A DNA stretch of 18,032 nucleotides from Bin87 sp034421995 (lineage in GTDB: Bacteria > Chloroflexota > Dehalococcoidia > Lucifugimonadales > UBA3495), in NCBI GenBank assembly GCA_034421995.1, contig DAOUJY010000087.1, forward strand, positions 1 to 18,032. The letters are read 5' to 3'. Below are positions 1 through 7,721 of the stretch, piece by piece. The notes under the pieces were generated by a model that saw nothing but the letters and a program-made list of their open reading frames with translations, was not told the DNA's origin and searched no databases. The position numbers were made by a program, and so were the translations under genes. How positions within the stretch are numbered: position 1 is the stretch's first letter; every line of letters starts with the position of its first letter.

Positions 1-114
1 AACGGCGCCCCCACCCACGAGATCGAACGCCAGGGCCGCTGGAAACAGGGCGGCGGCATGGTCGGCCGCTACACCCGGGGCGAGTCCGCCGGATCAGCGC
101 TGCGGTATTTGTAA
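1..114 (+). CDS. Tyrosine recombinase (phage-type integrase), C-terminal 37 codons, truncated by window edge
   Basis: The frame is open from base 1 to a TAA at 112-114. The peptide contains a GRWK box and then MVGRYTRGE, followed by a short Ala/Leu-rich tail ending ALRYL. This matches the end of the catalytic domain of tyrosine recombinases, where the Tyr of the VxRYT motif (codon 24 here) attacks DNA. The N-terminal part, the Arg/His catalytic residues and the start lie outside the window. The gene converges on hsdR, with an insertion-sequence relic between them. An integrase next to an R-M locus suggests an island border, but no attachment site can be shown. The family call rests on a short tail only. 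Confidence 0.72.
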   Translation, partial: NGAPTHEIERQGRWKQGGGMVGRYTRGESAGSALRYL

Positions 115-191
115 TTGACGTTTGACTTTTCGGTAACATTTTTCGGTGCTGCAATAGGGAGGCGCATTCCTTACTGTCGTCAATCACCAAG

Positions 192-295
192 CCGCGCATC
201 GTCCATTGCATCGACATCAGACCCTTGCCGGCCCCGTCCCTGGTCCCTCATCCCCGTCTGACCTCCGCTTCCACTATCCCTTCGGTGGATTCGGG
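192..295 (+). mobile_element. Relic of the right end of an IS1380-family element
   Basis: This stretch aligns along its full length, by eye at roughly three quarters identity, with the right end of the full IS at 12412-12515. Shared blocks include TCGTCCATT near 200, GTCTGACC near 256 and the terminal CCCTTCGGTGGATTC at 278-292. No transposase sequence precedes it, so only about the last 100 bp of an element survive, in the same orientation as the full copy. The rest of the 115-325 interval (115-191 and 296-325) shows no gene or clear signal. Confidence 0.7.
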
Positions 296-325
296 TTTAT
301 TGGAACGAGTACCATCAGGAATGTA

Positions 326-3300
326 TCAGGCCAGCGCCCACACTTCCGATAGTAATTCCGCCTGCTCCAGCACGGTCAGAGTGGCTTTTTCCTGCTTATC
401 GGGCGGATAACCGTACCTGCGAAGGATGCGCCGGACCAGGACGCGGAGTTGCGCCCGCACGTTTTCCCGTAGCGTCCAGTCGATGGTTACGTTGCTCCTT
501 ACAGTATCTACCAATTCGCGGGCGATGGCGCGGAGCGTTTCGTCGCCCAGCACCTGCACGGCGCTGTCGTTGGTTTCCAAGGCGTCGTAGAAGGCCAGTT
601 CGTCCTCGTTCAGTCCGAGTTTTTCGCCACGGGCGCTGGCATCTCGCATTTCCCGGGCCAGTTGGATAAGTTCTTCAATAACCTGCGCCGCCTCAATCGT
701 CCGGTTCTGGTAACGGCGCAGCGTTTGTTCCAGCATCTCGGCGAAGGAGCGGGCTTGCACCACGTTGGCGCGCCGGCGAGTAGCCACTTCGCCCCGGAGC
801 AACTTTTGGAGCAACTCAACCGCCAGGTTGCGCTGGGGCATGCCCTGCACCTCGGCCAGGAACTCTTCGGATAGCACTGAAATGTCCGGATTGTCCAACC
901 CGGCCGCCGCGAAGATGTCGATTACGCCTTCCGACGCCACTGCGCGGGATACGATCTGACGCACAGCTAGTTCCAGGTCTTCTTCCGGCCGAGCTTCACT
1001 TGCCGCTCGTTTGCTCAACGCGGACCGCACTGCCTGGAAGAACCCCACGTCGTCACGGATGCGGAAGGTTTCTGCGTGGGGCACGGCCAAGGCGAAGGCT
1101 TGGGAGAGTTCCCGCACCGCCGTCAGACAGCGGTCTTTCCCGTTTCCCTGGGCCAAAATGTACTCCTGCGCCCCCGGTAGCAGGCCTAGCCGTTCCTGGG
1201 CTGTACCCGTAGTCCAGAGCGACCAGTCGAAACCATGGAACAGCGCGCAGCAGACTTCGTGCTTCTCCAGCATGACCGCCACTGCCTCTTCCTTGTCAAT
1301 GGCCGTGCGCCCGGTGCCGCCGCTCTCCGTGTAGGTCACCAAGGCCTTCCGCAGGTCGTTGGCCAGACCCAGGTAGTCCACGGCCAACCCGCCGGGCTTG
1401 TCCTTGAATACCCGGTTCACTCTGGCGATGGCCTGCATCAGTCCGTGCCCCCGCATGGGCTTGTCCAGGTACATCGTGTGCAGGCTGGGCGCGTCAAAGC
1501 CGGTCAACCACATATCCCGCACCAGCACGATGCGGAAAGGATCGTCGGCGTCGCGGAATCGGTTGCCTAGCGCCTCCCGCCGTGCCTTATTCCTCACGTG
1601 CTGCTGCCACTCAGGCGGATCCGAAGCGGAGCCGGTCATCACCACCTTGATGGCGCCTTTATCGTCGGCATCATCGTGCCAGTCGGGACGCAGGCGGACG
1701 AGTTCGTTGTACAGGTCAACGCAGATGCGTCGGCTCATGCATACCACCATCGCCTTGCCGTCCAGGGCTTCCAGCCGCTGCTCAAAGTGGTCAACGATGT
1801 CTTCTGCAATTTGGCGAACCCGCTTCTCGGCGCCGACGACTGCTTCCAGTTGCGCCCACTTGGTCTTCAGCCGTTCCTTTCGCTCGATTTCCTCGCCTTC
1901 GGTGGCCTCCTCGAAGTCTGGGTCGATGGCGGGCCGCTCGGCATCATCCAATTCCAGATTGGCCAGGCGACTCTCGTAGTGGATCGGAACGGTGGCCCCG
2001 TCCTCTACCGAGCGCTGGATGTCGTAGATGCTGATGTAGTCGCCGAACACCGCCCGGGTGTTGGCGTCCTCCAGCTCGATGGGTGTGCCGGTGAATCCGA
2101 CGAAGGACGCGTTGGGCAGCGCGTCCCTCATGTGACGGGCGAAACCGTCAACGAAGTCGTACTGGCTGCGGTGGGCTTCGTCGGCGATGACCACGATGTT
2201 GCGCCGCTCCGATAGGGTGGGGTAGGTGTCGCCCCGTTCCTCCGGGAAGAACTTCTGGATGGTGGTGAAGACCACGCCGCCAGCGACCACCGATAGCTTC
2301 TCCCGCAGGTCGGCCCGGCTTTCCGCCTGCGTTGGCGGCTGGCGCAGCAGGTCCTGGCAACGGGAGAAGGTGGTGAAAAGCTGGTCGTCAAGGTCGTTGC
2401 GGTCGGTGAGGACCACGATGGTGGGGTTCTCCATGGCCGGCTCGCGGATAATGGCCCCGGCGTAGAAGGCCATGGTCAGGCTCTTGCCCGACCCCTGGGT
2501 GTGCCACACTACTCCGATGCGCCGGTCGCCGAGTTCGCCGCCCGGACGGCCTCCCGATTCATAACGGCCGCGAATCGGCCCCGCAGCGATGCCGCGCTCC
2601 TTTTGCAATTGGGCTGCCCGCAGGGTTTCGTTCACGGCGGCGCGGACGGCGTGGAACTGGTGGTATCCGGCCAGCTTCTTGACCAACTTACCGCTGCCGT
2701 CGTCGTCAAAGACGGTGAAGTCCCGGATCAGCGCAAGGAAACGTTTCGGATGGCAAGCCCCCTCCAGGAGAACCTGCAACTCGGTCAAGCCGGCATCCGC
2801 CAGAGTCTCGCCGGTGATGGTGCGCCAGGGCTTGAACCACTCCCGGCCAGCGCCGAGGGCGCCGATGCGAGCCTCCAGCCCATCGGAGACTATCAGCATC
2901 TCGCTCATTGTGAAGAGAGCAGGCAGTTCGGCCTGATAGGTTTGGAGCTGCTGCCAGGCGGCCCAGATGGTGGCGTCCTCGTCGGCGGGATTTTTCAGTT
3001 CGATAATGCCCAGGGGCAGGCCGTTCAGGAACAGCAGGATGTCTGCGCGGCGAGTGTTCCGGTTTTCGGTGACGGAGAACTGGTTGACCGCCAGCCAGTC
3101 ATTGTTGGCCGGCTCGTCAAAGTCAACGACCTGGACCTGATCGCCCCGGATGTTCCCGTCGCCGGCCCGGTACTCCACCGTAACGCCGTTGACCAGCATC
3201 CGGTGAAAGGCACGGTTGCGGGCCTCCAGCGTCGCCCCTTCGGGGTGGCTGAGCCGGCGCAAGGCATCGTCCAACGCAGCAGTAGGCAATTGCGGGTTGA

Positions 3301-3472
3301 GCCGATGCAGAGCGTCCCGCAGCCGACGCTCCAAGATTACCTTCCCGTAGTCGTCGCGTTCCGCTCCCGGTGCGTCTGGCGCGATGTCCGCGCCGTGTGC
3401 CACTTGCCAGCCGATGGCGGCCAGCCATTCCAGGGCGGCGGACTCAACGTCGGCTTCGGTGAGAGTGGCCAT
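326..3472 (-). CDS. hsdR: Type I restriction endonuclease, R subunit (HsdR)
   Basis: This 1048-residue protein is the DNA-translocating and cleaving subunit of a type I R-M complex. The nuclease domain carries the PD-(D/E)XK residues D144 and E158-x-K160, followed by the HsdR QxxxY motif (Q175-Y179). The superfamily 2 helicase motor has Walker A TQGSGKS (325-331), the DEAH box (431-434), GFTGTP (459-464) and a late QAIARVNR motif. The length and domain order are normal for HsdR, and I see no disruption. ATG 3472 follows GGGAG, and the gene starts 3 bp after the stop of the DUF5615 gene, so it is the last gene of the long minus-strand block. Its first codons are echoed twice upstream (4071-4118 and 5041-5094). 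It should act with HsdM and HsdS encoded at the other end of the block. Confidence 0.97.
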   Translation of the reverse strand: MATLTEADVESAALEWLAAIGWQVAHGADIAPDAPGAERDDYGKVILERRLRDALHRLNPQLPTAALDDALRRLSHPEGATLEARNRAFHRMLVNGVTVEYRAGDGNIRGDQVQVVDFDEPANNDWLAVNQFSVTENRNTRRADILLFLNGLPLGIIELKNPADEDATIWAAWQQLQTYQAELPALFTMSEMLIVSDGLEARIGALGAGREWFKPWRTITGETLADAGLTELQVLLEGACHPKRFLALIRDFTVFDDDGSGKLVKKLAGYHQFHAVRAAVNETLRAAQLQKERGIAAGPIRGRYESGGRPGGELGDRRIGVVWHTQGSGKSLTMAFYAGAIIREPAMENPTIVVLTDRNDLDDQLFTTFSRCQDLLRQPPTQAESRADLREKLSVVAGGVVFTTIQKFFPEERGDTYPTLSERRNIVVIADEAHRSQYDFVDGFARHMRDALPNASFVGFTGTPIELEDANTRAVFGDYISIYDIQRSVEDGATVPIHYESRLANLELDDAERPAIDPDFEEATEGEEIERKERLKTKWAQLEAVVGAEKRVRQIAEDIVDHFEQRLEALDGKAMVVCMSRRICVDLYNELVRLRPDWHDDADDKGAIKVVMTGSASDPPEWQQHVRNKARREALGNRFRDADDPFRIVLVRDMWLTGFDAPSLHTMYLDKPMRGHGLMQAIARVNRVFKDKPGGLAVDYLGLANDLRKALVTYTESGGTGRTAIDKEEAVAVMLEKHEVCCALFHGFDWSLWTTGTAQERLGLLPGAQEYILAQGNGKDRCLTAVRELSQAFALAVPHAETFRIRDDVGFFQAVRSALSKRAASEARPEEDLELAVRQIVSRAVASEGVIDIFAAAGLDNPDISVLSEEFLAEVQGMPQRNLAVELLQKLLRGEVATRRRANVVQARSFAEMLEQTLRRYQNRTIEAAQVIEELIQLAREMRDASARGEKLGLNEDELAFYDALETNDSAVQVLGDETLRAIARELVDTVRSNVTIDWTLRENVRAQLRVLVRRILRRYGYPPDKQEKATLTVLEQAELLSEVWALA

Positions 3473-3475
3473 GAG

Positions 3476-3829
3476 TTACTCCCGGATTCGGATACGCCAA
3501 TCTTCGACGACCCAAAGCTGCCCCCGAAGAGAACTGCCGGACAAACTCGGCAATATTCGAGAAACCGCTTCCAACTGCCGTCTTGGAGATTGATTACCGA
3601 TGCGTAGGACGATCAAACCAGGGTAGCGATGTGGCGGATATGCTCTGACATCCGCGAAGTCCAAGTCGAGGGTGAGCAAGATTCGGCCTTCGTCCAAGCA
3701 CACCGAGTCAATGTCGGGATCTTCGGCTCCAGCCAATCCTTGCTCCGCAACGGTAGCGGCGTCGTGACCAGCTTGTGTCAACAACCCGGCAATCGTCGGC
3801 GACAAGTTCTCGTCCAGTTTGAACCGCAC
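3476..3829 (-). CDS. DUF5615 family PIN-like toxin (Mut7-C type)
   Basis: This 117-residue protein opens RFKLDENLSP and contains LLTLDLDFADVRAYPP, the two acidic blocks typical of DUF5615 PIN-like proteins. These are predicted metal-dependent ribonuclease toxins that are usually encoded right after a DUF433 antitoxin, as here. The DUF433 stop is 8 bp upstream. I chose the GTG at 3829 because it lies after TAGGAA at suitable spacing and gives the family's usual N-terminus. The open frame continues upstream only as a shadow of the DUF433 gene. Toxin function is inferred from the family. The gene ends 3 bp before hsdR, so it is very likely co-transcribed with it. Confidence 0.85.
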   Translation of the reverse strand: MRFKLDENLSPTIAGLLTQAGHDAATVAEQGLAGAEDPDIDSVCLDEGRILLTLDLDFADVRAYPPHRYPGLIVLRIGNQSPRRQLEAVSRILPSLSGSSLRGQLWVVEDWRIRIRE

Positions 3830-3837
3830 TGAAATTC

Positions 3838-4071
3838 CTATGCGCCCAGCGGCAGGATCCGCTCCTTGGCCAACTCGGCGGCGTAGAGCAGGGATGCCTG
3901 CACCGCTTCCTCGGAAACCGAGGGGTAGTGCGCGACGATCTCTTTGGCGCTCAGGCCATCGGCCAAGCTGTCGAGGATAACGGTCACCATGACCCTCGTG
4001 CCGGTTATACACGCCTTCCCGTGGCATATCATTGGGTCAGATGAAATGTGGTCTCTCCAGTCCATCGTCAT
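3838..4071 (-). CDS. DUF433 family antitoxin
   Basis: This 77-residue protein has the core DUF433 pattern: an aromatic/Asp start (MDWRDHISSDP), then ACITGTRVMVTVILDSLADGLS and EIVAHYPSVSEEAVQASL. The domain is a small helix-turn-helix-like fold that usually pairs with DUF5615 toxins as antitoxin and autoregulator. The ATG at 4071 overlaps the TGA of the upstream 15-codon hsdR-like fragment (TGATG), which suggests translational coupling. ATG 4065 (MDWRDHI) is an alternative start. The pair sits between a membrane-protein gene and hsdR with no obvious promoter of its own. Confidence 0.86.
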   Translation of the reverse strand: MTMDWRDHISSDPMICHGKACITGTRVMVTVILDSLADGLSAKEIVAHYPSVSEEAVQASLLYAAELAKERILPLGA

Positions 4072-4118
4072 CAACCTCGCGCTGCTGTCTCAACGTCGGC
4101 TTCGGTGAAGGTGGTCAT
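4071..4118 (-). pseudogene. Relic of an hsdR 5' end, now a 15-codon leader ORF
   Basis: The codons read MTTFTEADVETAARG and then TGA. The intact HsdR begins MATLTEADVESAALEW, so the first 13 positions match with only conservative changes, and the two share the 16-nt block ACCGAAGCCGACGTTG. The relic starts 9 bp after the membrane-protein stop, and its own stop overlaps the DUF433 ATG. It therefore probably acts as a translated leader that delivers ribosomes to the toxin-antitoxin pair. It looks like the truncated start of a former hsdR, cut off where the DUF433/DUF5615 pair entered. Homology is seen directly; the history is inference. Confidence 0.75.
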
Positions 4119-4127
4119 TGCACGTAA

Positions 4128-4631
4128 TCAGGCCAAAATCCCAATGAGTGAAAGGACAATGAAAATTCCCAGCGCCACGTGAAGGATGGCAAACAGAAGC
4201 GGAATCCATTTCTCTATGGCGGTCACGGCGCGGTAGGACTTGCCCTTGCCATCTTCCGCCAATCGCCATTCGTACCGGTACATGGCCGCGGGCAAGTGCC
4301 GCTCGAACTCGTGGATGACGTCAAACTTCACCCGGTTGAGGTCCGCGTGCGACTTGATGATCAAGTACCATAGCAGAGATACGGGTATCCCCACGACCGG
4401 AACGACCAGCGCCCAGTAACTCTGGCCGAAGCCCGCCGACTGGAACCCGTACAGAGCGACCAGGGCGGCATTGAGGGTCAGCAGGTAACGGCTTGACTGA
4501 ACCCGACGCGCGCTGACGTTCTCCGCCGACTGCACGTAGAGCTTGTACTGCTCCAGCAGGTCGGCCTTGAACGGGCCTTCATAGTCCTCTCCCGTGAATT
4601 GGAACAGGTTATTTCCTGATTCGCAGGACAT
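4128..4631 (-). CDS. Small three-helix membrane protein, RipA-like/SLATT-like, partner of the TIR-like gene
   Basis: This 167-residue protein has a soluble N-terminal segment with LLEQYKLYVQSAENVSARR, then hydrophobic segments at about 48-64, 72-93 and 142-166, and a charged stretch at 94-140. I recall the ExYKxYVxxAExVSxRR signature followed by paired helices from small membrane proteins annotated as RipA-family and often encoded beside MTH538-type TIR-like genes. It also resembles the SLATT class of proposed pore-forming defence effectors. ATG 4631 follows GGGAG, 3 bp after the TIR-like stop, so the two are a pair. A membrane effector or anchor role is inference. Confidence 0.6.
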   Translation of the reverse strand: MSCESGNNLFQFTGEDYEGPFKADLLEQYKLYVQSAENVSARRVQSSRYLLTLNAALVALYGFQSAGFGQSYWALVVPVVGIPVSLLWYLIIKSHADLNRVKFDVIHEFERHLPAAMYRYEWRLAEDGKGKSYRAVTAIEKWIPLLFAILHVALGIFIVLSLIGILA

Positions 4632-4634
4632 CGA

Positions 4635-5024
4635 CTACCCAGCTCCCGTAATCAGTTGCCTCAGATTCTCCCAAGTCCAGCTGTGCATTTCGTCGGTCCT
4701 GAGGACCATTGCCGGTTTGGTGCAAGTCTTCCGTTTCCGCCCCTTCAGCAGAAAGTACGGCTTACCCTCTTCGCGGGCGATGGTGATTTCCGCCGCTACT
4801 CCAGGCGCAGCGTGTGTATGTTCACCGCAAATCACGATGGTGAGGTCTGCCCTGCGAATGCGTTCGCGAACTTCCCTCCTCCAGTTCTCGTCGATCCGAT
4901 GCTGCACCGACCAATCCGTGATGCTGAACGGCGATTCGGGATTTTTGGCTTGGGCGACCAGATTGCCGCGTAGGTCGTTATCATGGTCGTAGTCAAAACT
5001 GATGAAAACACCTTTGGTGGTCAT
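4635..5024 (-). CDS. TIR-like protein (MTH538/DUF1863 type)
   Basis: This 129-residue protein runs KGVFISFDYDHDNDLRGNL, SPFSITDWSV, ADLTIVICGEHTHAAPGVAAEI and then GKPYFLLKGRK. That is the full MTH538 TIR-like pattern: a flavodoxin-like beta strand, a signature DWS, a second strand ending CGE, and a helix with Glu79 where TIR enzymes carry a catalytic Glu. Relatives are thought to bind or cleave NAD-like nucleotides in defence. I chose ATG 5024 because the family motif begins at once, with GGAGAA about 10 bp upstream. It overlaps the end of the preceding gene by 32 bp. Its activity is not demonstrated. Confidence 0.85.
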   Translation of the reverse strand: MTTKGVFISFDYDHDNDLRGNLVAQAKNPESPFSITDWSVQHRIDENWRREVRERIRRADLTIVICGEHTHAAPGVAAEITIAREEGKPYFLLKGRKRKTCTKPAMVLRTDEMHSWTWENLRQLITGAG

Positions 5025-6084
5025 CTTTTGATGGTTCTCCTTGCCAGCCGAGAGTGCCAAGCCATTCAAGGGCAGCGGCCTCGACAGCCAAATTGTCATG
5101 AATCCCATGCGGATCTGGCCCTTCTCCAATGACGGCCAAGATGCGATTCTTCAGGCTTTCCCGCAGTTCTTCGGGAGTGTTCCAAACGATGTGGTTATAG
5201 TGATTGGTGTCGAAATGCAGGGTTTCCACGGCATCCTCCCGGCAAGTGAAGATGACCGGAATGCCAAGCCCATGGGCGAATCCTGCCTCATAGTAAACCC
5301 CGCCTCTCGCCCCATCCTTGCCCTGCGTGAAGTCAGCGACCAAGAACCTCGATCGTCTGATCTCGGCAATGATCTCGTCGTCAATTTTGTTGATGTGCTC
5401 CTTCCGGTCGATTCGCAGAGGTTTATATCCCGTCTCCACAATGGCAGTTTCTATACCTTTCTCAGAAGCCTCTGCGGTACTTTCGTGGAACCACATGGCA
5501 ATGAATGCTTGAGATGAGTCGAATGCGTTCTCTTCCCGTTGAAGTTCGTCCACCCTGGTGTGGCCTTCGACTGACACCCTCCAATTTACATTCTGGCCTA
5601 TCTCGGGACCGAATGGGTCGCGTTCCAACCACCCTTTCTTCTCCAGGTAATCTAAGAGGTACCGAACGTCATGTTGGTTCGTGGATTCGGACCAAGCCAG
5701 CATATCGTTCCAAAGCCTTTGAAAACTGACGAATTCGCCTAGTTGTCGAGACCTGGTACACAAAGAAACCAACCGTAGCAATCTATCCGCTCGCGCGTGA
5801 ACCGGCAGTGGTTGCTTGCTACGCAAATCCTGATAGGCTCCAAGGGTAATCTGCGGTTGGTAGTTCCCACGACACGACTGGTCGATAAGCCACGTGGTCA
5901 GCCGCGCCTTTTCGCTGTCCGACATCGGCTTGACAAAGATGTCAAGCATTGCCGTCGTGATGCTGTAACCCGCGAAAGTGCGTGCAGACTCCTCTACTTC
6001 GTAGGTTTTCGTCTCTGGGTCGTAGGTTCCTTTGGCCTCGAATCTAGTTCCCCAAATCGGGCAAGTTTTGATTGGTTCTGCCAT
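4993..6084 (-). CDS. Defence-associated protein with C-terminal deoxyribosyltransferase/TIR-like fold and an HsdR-like tail
   Basis: The protein has 363 residues from ATG 6084, which follows AGGGAGAG and lies 2 bp after the hsdS stop. Residues 1-50 start KTCPIWGTRFEAKG, possibly a small metal- or nucleic-acid-binding region. Residues 98-180 look like a winged-helix segment (VRYLLDYLEKKGWLE). Residues 191-320 form a Rossmann-like domain: AFIAMWFH, RRSRFLVADFTQG (D251), then GGVYYEAGFAHGLGIPVI (E266). This is the nucleoside 2-deoxyribosyltransferase superfamily pattern, which is shared by TIR-like NAD or nucleotide hydrolases. Residues 332-348 are an HsdR-like remnant, so the natural end of the domain is near 325. 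A sensor or nucleotide-cleaving effector role is inference. Confidence 0.7.
   Translation of the reverse strand: MAEPIKTCPIWGTRFEAKGTYDPETKTYEVEESARTFAGYSITTAMLDIFVKPMSDSEKARLTTWLIDQSCRGNYQPQITLGAYQDLRSKQPLPVHARADRLLRLVSLCTRSRQLGEFVSFQRLWNDMLAWSESTNQHDVRYLLDYLEKKGWLERDPFGPEIGQNVNWRVSVEGHTRVDELQREENAFDSSQAFIAMWFHESTAEASEKGIETAIVETGYKPLRIDRKEHINKIDDEIIAEIRRSRFLVADFTQGKDGARGGVYYEAGFAHGLGIPVIFTCREDAVETLHFDTNHYNHIVWNTPEELRESLKNRILAVIGEGPDPHGIHDNLAVEAAALEWLGTLGWQGEPSKDDHQRCFHQF
5041..5094 (-). other. HsdR N-terminus-like fragment fused in frame to the preceding gene
   Basis: The last part of the upstream protein reads NLAVEAAALEWLGTLGWQ. HsdR residues 9-23 read VESAALEWLAAIGWQ, and 11 of the 15 aligned positions are identical. 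The resemblance stops exactly before the ribosome-binding site of the TIR-like gene. It looks like the remaining first 20 or so codons of an older hsdR whose start was read through by the upstream frame. This is a protein-level match; the nucleotide match is looser. Confidence 0.65.
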
Positions 6085-6086
6085 TT

Positions 6087-7721
6087 TCAATCTCTCCCTT
6101 CATCCACAGTGATCTCCCCCGAAACCAGTTTCGGCAGCAGAGCGTCCCTTTGGGTGGCCAAAGCCAGAGTGGAGCGTTCGTTGACTACGATTCTATCGTA
6201 CAGGTTGGAGGCCAACGAATGGTAAGCGTCCGAGACGGGCAGGGTTGGAATTACGAGCGGGATTTGCCGGAAATTAGACTTGCTGATTTCGAGGAATGTC
6301 GAGCCGTTGGCGTGGCTCACAATTTCGTCGAGAGAAGATTTGCACCAGTAAAGCAGAAACAGATTGGAAACGCCCTTCCGCGGCTTTATGGCCATGAAGC
6401 CCTGGTTGATGGCCACAGGAACCTCGTTGATTGCAAGATAGCCAATCGGCGCCCTCGAAGAAAGCAAAACTGTGCCTTTTGGCTGCAAACCTGAACCTAT
6501 ACGCTTCAAGCCACTGTCTGTAATCTTGCGTTCCGTATCCAGCAATACAGGTACGGACAAACGTGAGAGGTCTTTAGGCGTAGCCCAGCAATGAGTCCCC
6601 TCATCCCAATACCCTGCTACCTTGGTGCTGGGAGTGGTTCCCCCTACCACTTCCGTCACGTCCCCAATCGTTTTCACCGCCCACCATTCCGGTATCGCCC
6701 CCAACTCCGAGTCCACCAGGCGGTCGGGGAACAGGTCCCACAGTTCCGGCGGCAGGTTGGGTTCCCGGCCTTCCATTTTGGCGCGCACGGGGCCGAAGTC
6801 CACAAACCACGACTGGAACAGGGCGCGGGCCATCTGCTCCAGCGTCTCGTTCATCCGCCGGTTCAGCTCAATTTTGTCGTCCAGCGCGCCCAGGATGCCG
6901 GCGATGGCACGCTGTTCGGGCAGGGGCGGAAGGGGGATTTCGAGCGATTGGACCATTCCCTTCGTAAGCGCGTTTCGAGTCCCGCCTGAACCCGCCCAAG
7001 ACAAGAGCATGGCCTGCATTTCGGGAGAGACCAGATAATAGCGCAGATAACCAGCGTCCAGGTTAACCGAGTCTGGCCTGATGATGGCAACGTGCTGGTT
7101 GACACGGGCCGGCAGCACATCCGGGACAACCTGGCAAACCCGTGCCACCGAATCGCCGGTGATGTTGAGCAGGACATCCTCCTCGAAAACCTCGACATTT
7201 TGCAACTCACTGGCATGACCTTCGCCAATAAACGCCAAGCCGTCACGGTGGAAACCGTCGTTGTAAATATTCTGGCTACGTATCAGAGTGTAAGGACCTT
7301 CATCAATGTAGACATCCTTACCGCCGCGTGGCGTGGCGCCGCTGCCTATTTTGGTACACACATCGCCAAGCGCGACCTTGCGCCATTCGCCGTAGGCACT
7401 TGATTTCCCATGTTGCAGCGTCAACGGCTCGCTATTGGACTCGATGATGCGCCGGAACCCCTCACTGGTCCGGTTGATGTCCACGACGTCCACCTTATAG
7501 GGCAGAGCGGAGTTTTCGAAGGCGTCCGCCAGCGAGTTCAACAACGAACGGTCTAACTTGCCCTCGCCCTCCAGCGCCAAGTCCAGGTCGGAAGCATCCC
7601 TGGTGGACCATTTGGCGCGGCTGCCGAAAACACGCACCTTTACGCCGGCCGGCAAGTTATCCCGCAAAATATTCTGCACGATTTCTAGGTGGTCCGGTCG
7701 AATGTCAACTGGGTTAGTCAA
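6087..7721 (-). CDS. hsdS: Fusion: MntA-like nucleotidyltransferase antitoxin domain + type I specificity subunit HsdS
   Basis: This protein has 544 residues. Residues 1-95 are a minimal nucleotidyltransferase: G33-S34, then D45-x-D47 (exactly GSx10DxD) and a third acidic residue in KVDVVD (D78/D81). After a linker, residues 112-270 are the first target-recognition half of HsdS (EWRKVALGDVCTKIGSG). The central repeat is LPPLPEQRAIAGILGALDD through FQSWFVDFGP (264-311), the second half starts at GAIPEWWAVKTIGD (341) and the end is QRDALLPKLVSGEI. No in-frame stop or likely internal start separates the parts, so it is a true fusion. The TTG at 7721 has AGGAG 8 nt upstream and overlaps the HEPN gene by 8 bp. 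HsdS chooses the DNA target; the extra domain should serve the adjacent HEPN protein. Confidence 0.9.
   Translation of the reverse strand: MTNPVDIRPDHLEIVQNILRDNLPAGVKVRVFGSRAKWSTRDASDLDLALEGEGKLDRSLLNSLADAFENSALPYKVDVVDINRTSEGFRRIIESNSEPLTLQHGKSSAYGEWRKVALGDVCTKIGSGATPRGGKDVYIDEGPYTLIRSQNIYNDGFHRDGLAFIGEGHASELQNVEVFEEDVLLNITGDSVARVCQVVPDVLPARVNQHVAIIRPDSVNLDAGYLRYYLVSPEMQAMLLSWAGSGGTRNALTKGMVQSLEIPLPPLPEQRAIAGILGALDDKIELNRRMNETLEQMARALFQSWFVDFGPVRAKMEGREPNLPPELWDLFPDRLVDSELGAIPEWWAVKTIGDVTEVVGGTTPSTKVAGYWDEGTHCWATPKDLSRLSVPVLLDTERKITDSGLKRIGSGLQPKGTVLLSSRAPIGYLAINEVPVAINQGFMAIKPRKGVSNLFLLYWCKSSLDEIVSHANGSTFLEISKSNFRQIPLVIPTLPVSDAYHSLASNLYDRIVVNERSTLALATQRDALLPKLVSGEITVDEGRD

Noticed and set aside
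2501..3607. Long plus-strand open frame opposite hsdR
   Set aside because: It is antisense to a clearly conserved HsdR, has no family features and arises from GC-rich third positions. The same holds for the frame at 9498-10772 opposite hsdM.
3830..4027. N-terminal extension of the DUF5615 protein up to 4027
   Set aside because: The extension overlaps the DUF433 gene in another frame and has an Arg-rich shadow composition; GTG 3829 gives the normal family start.
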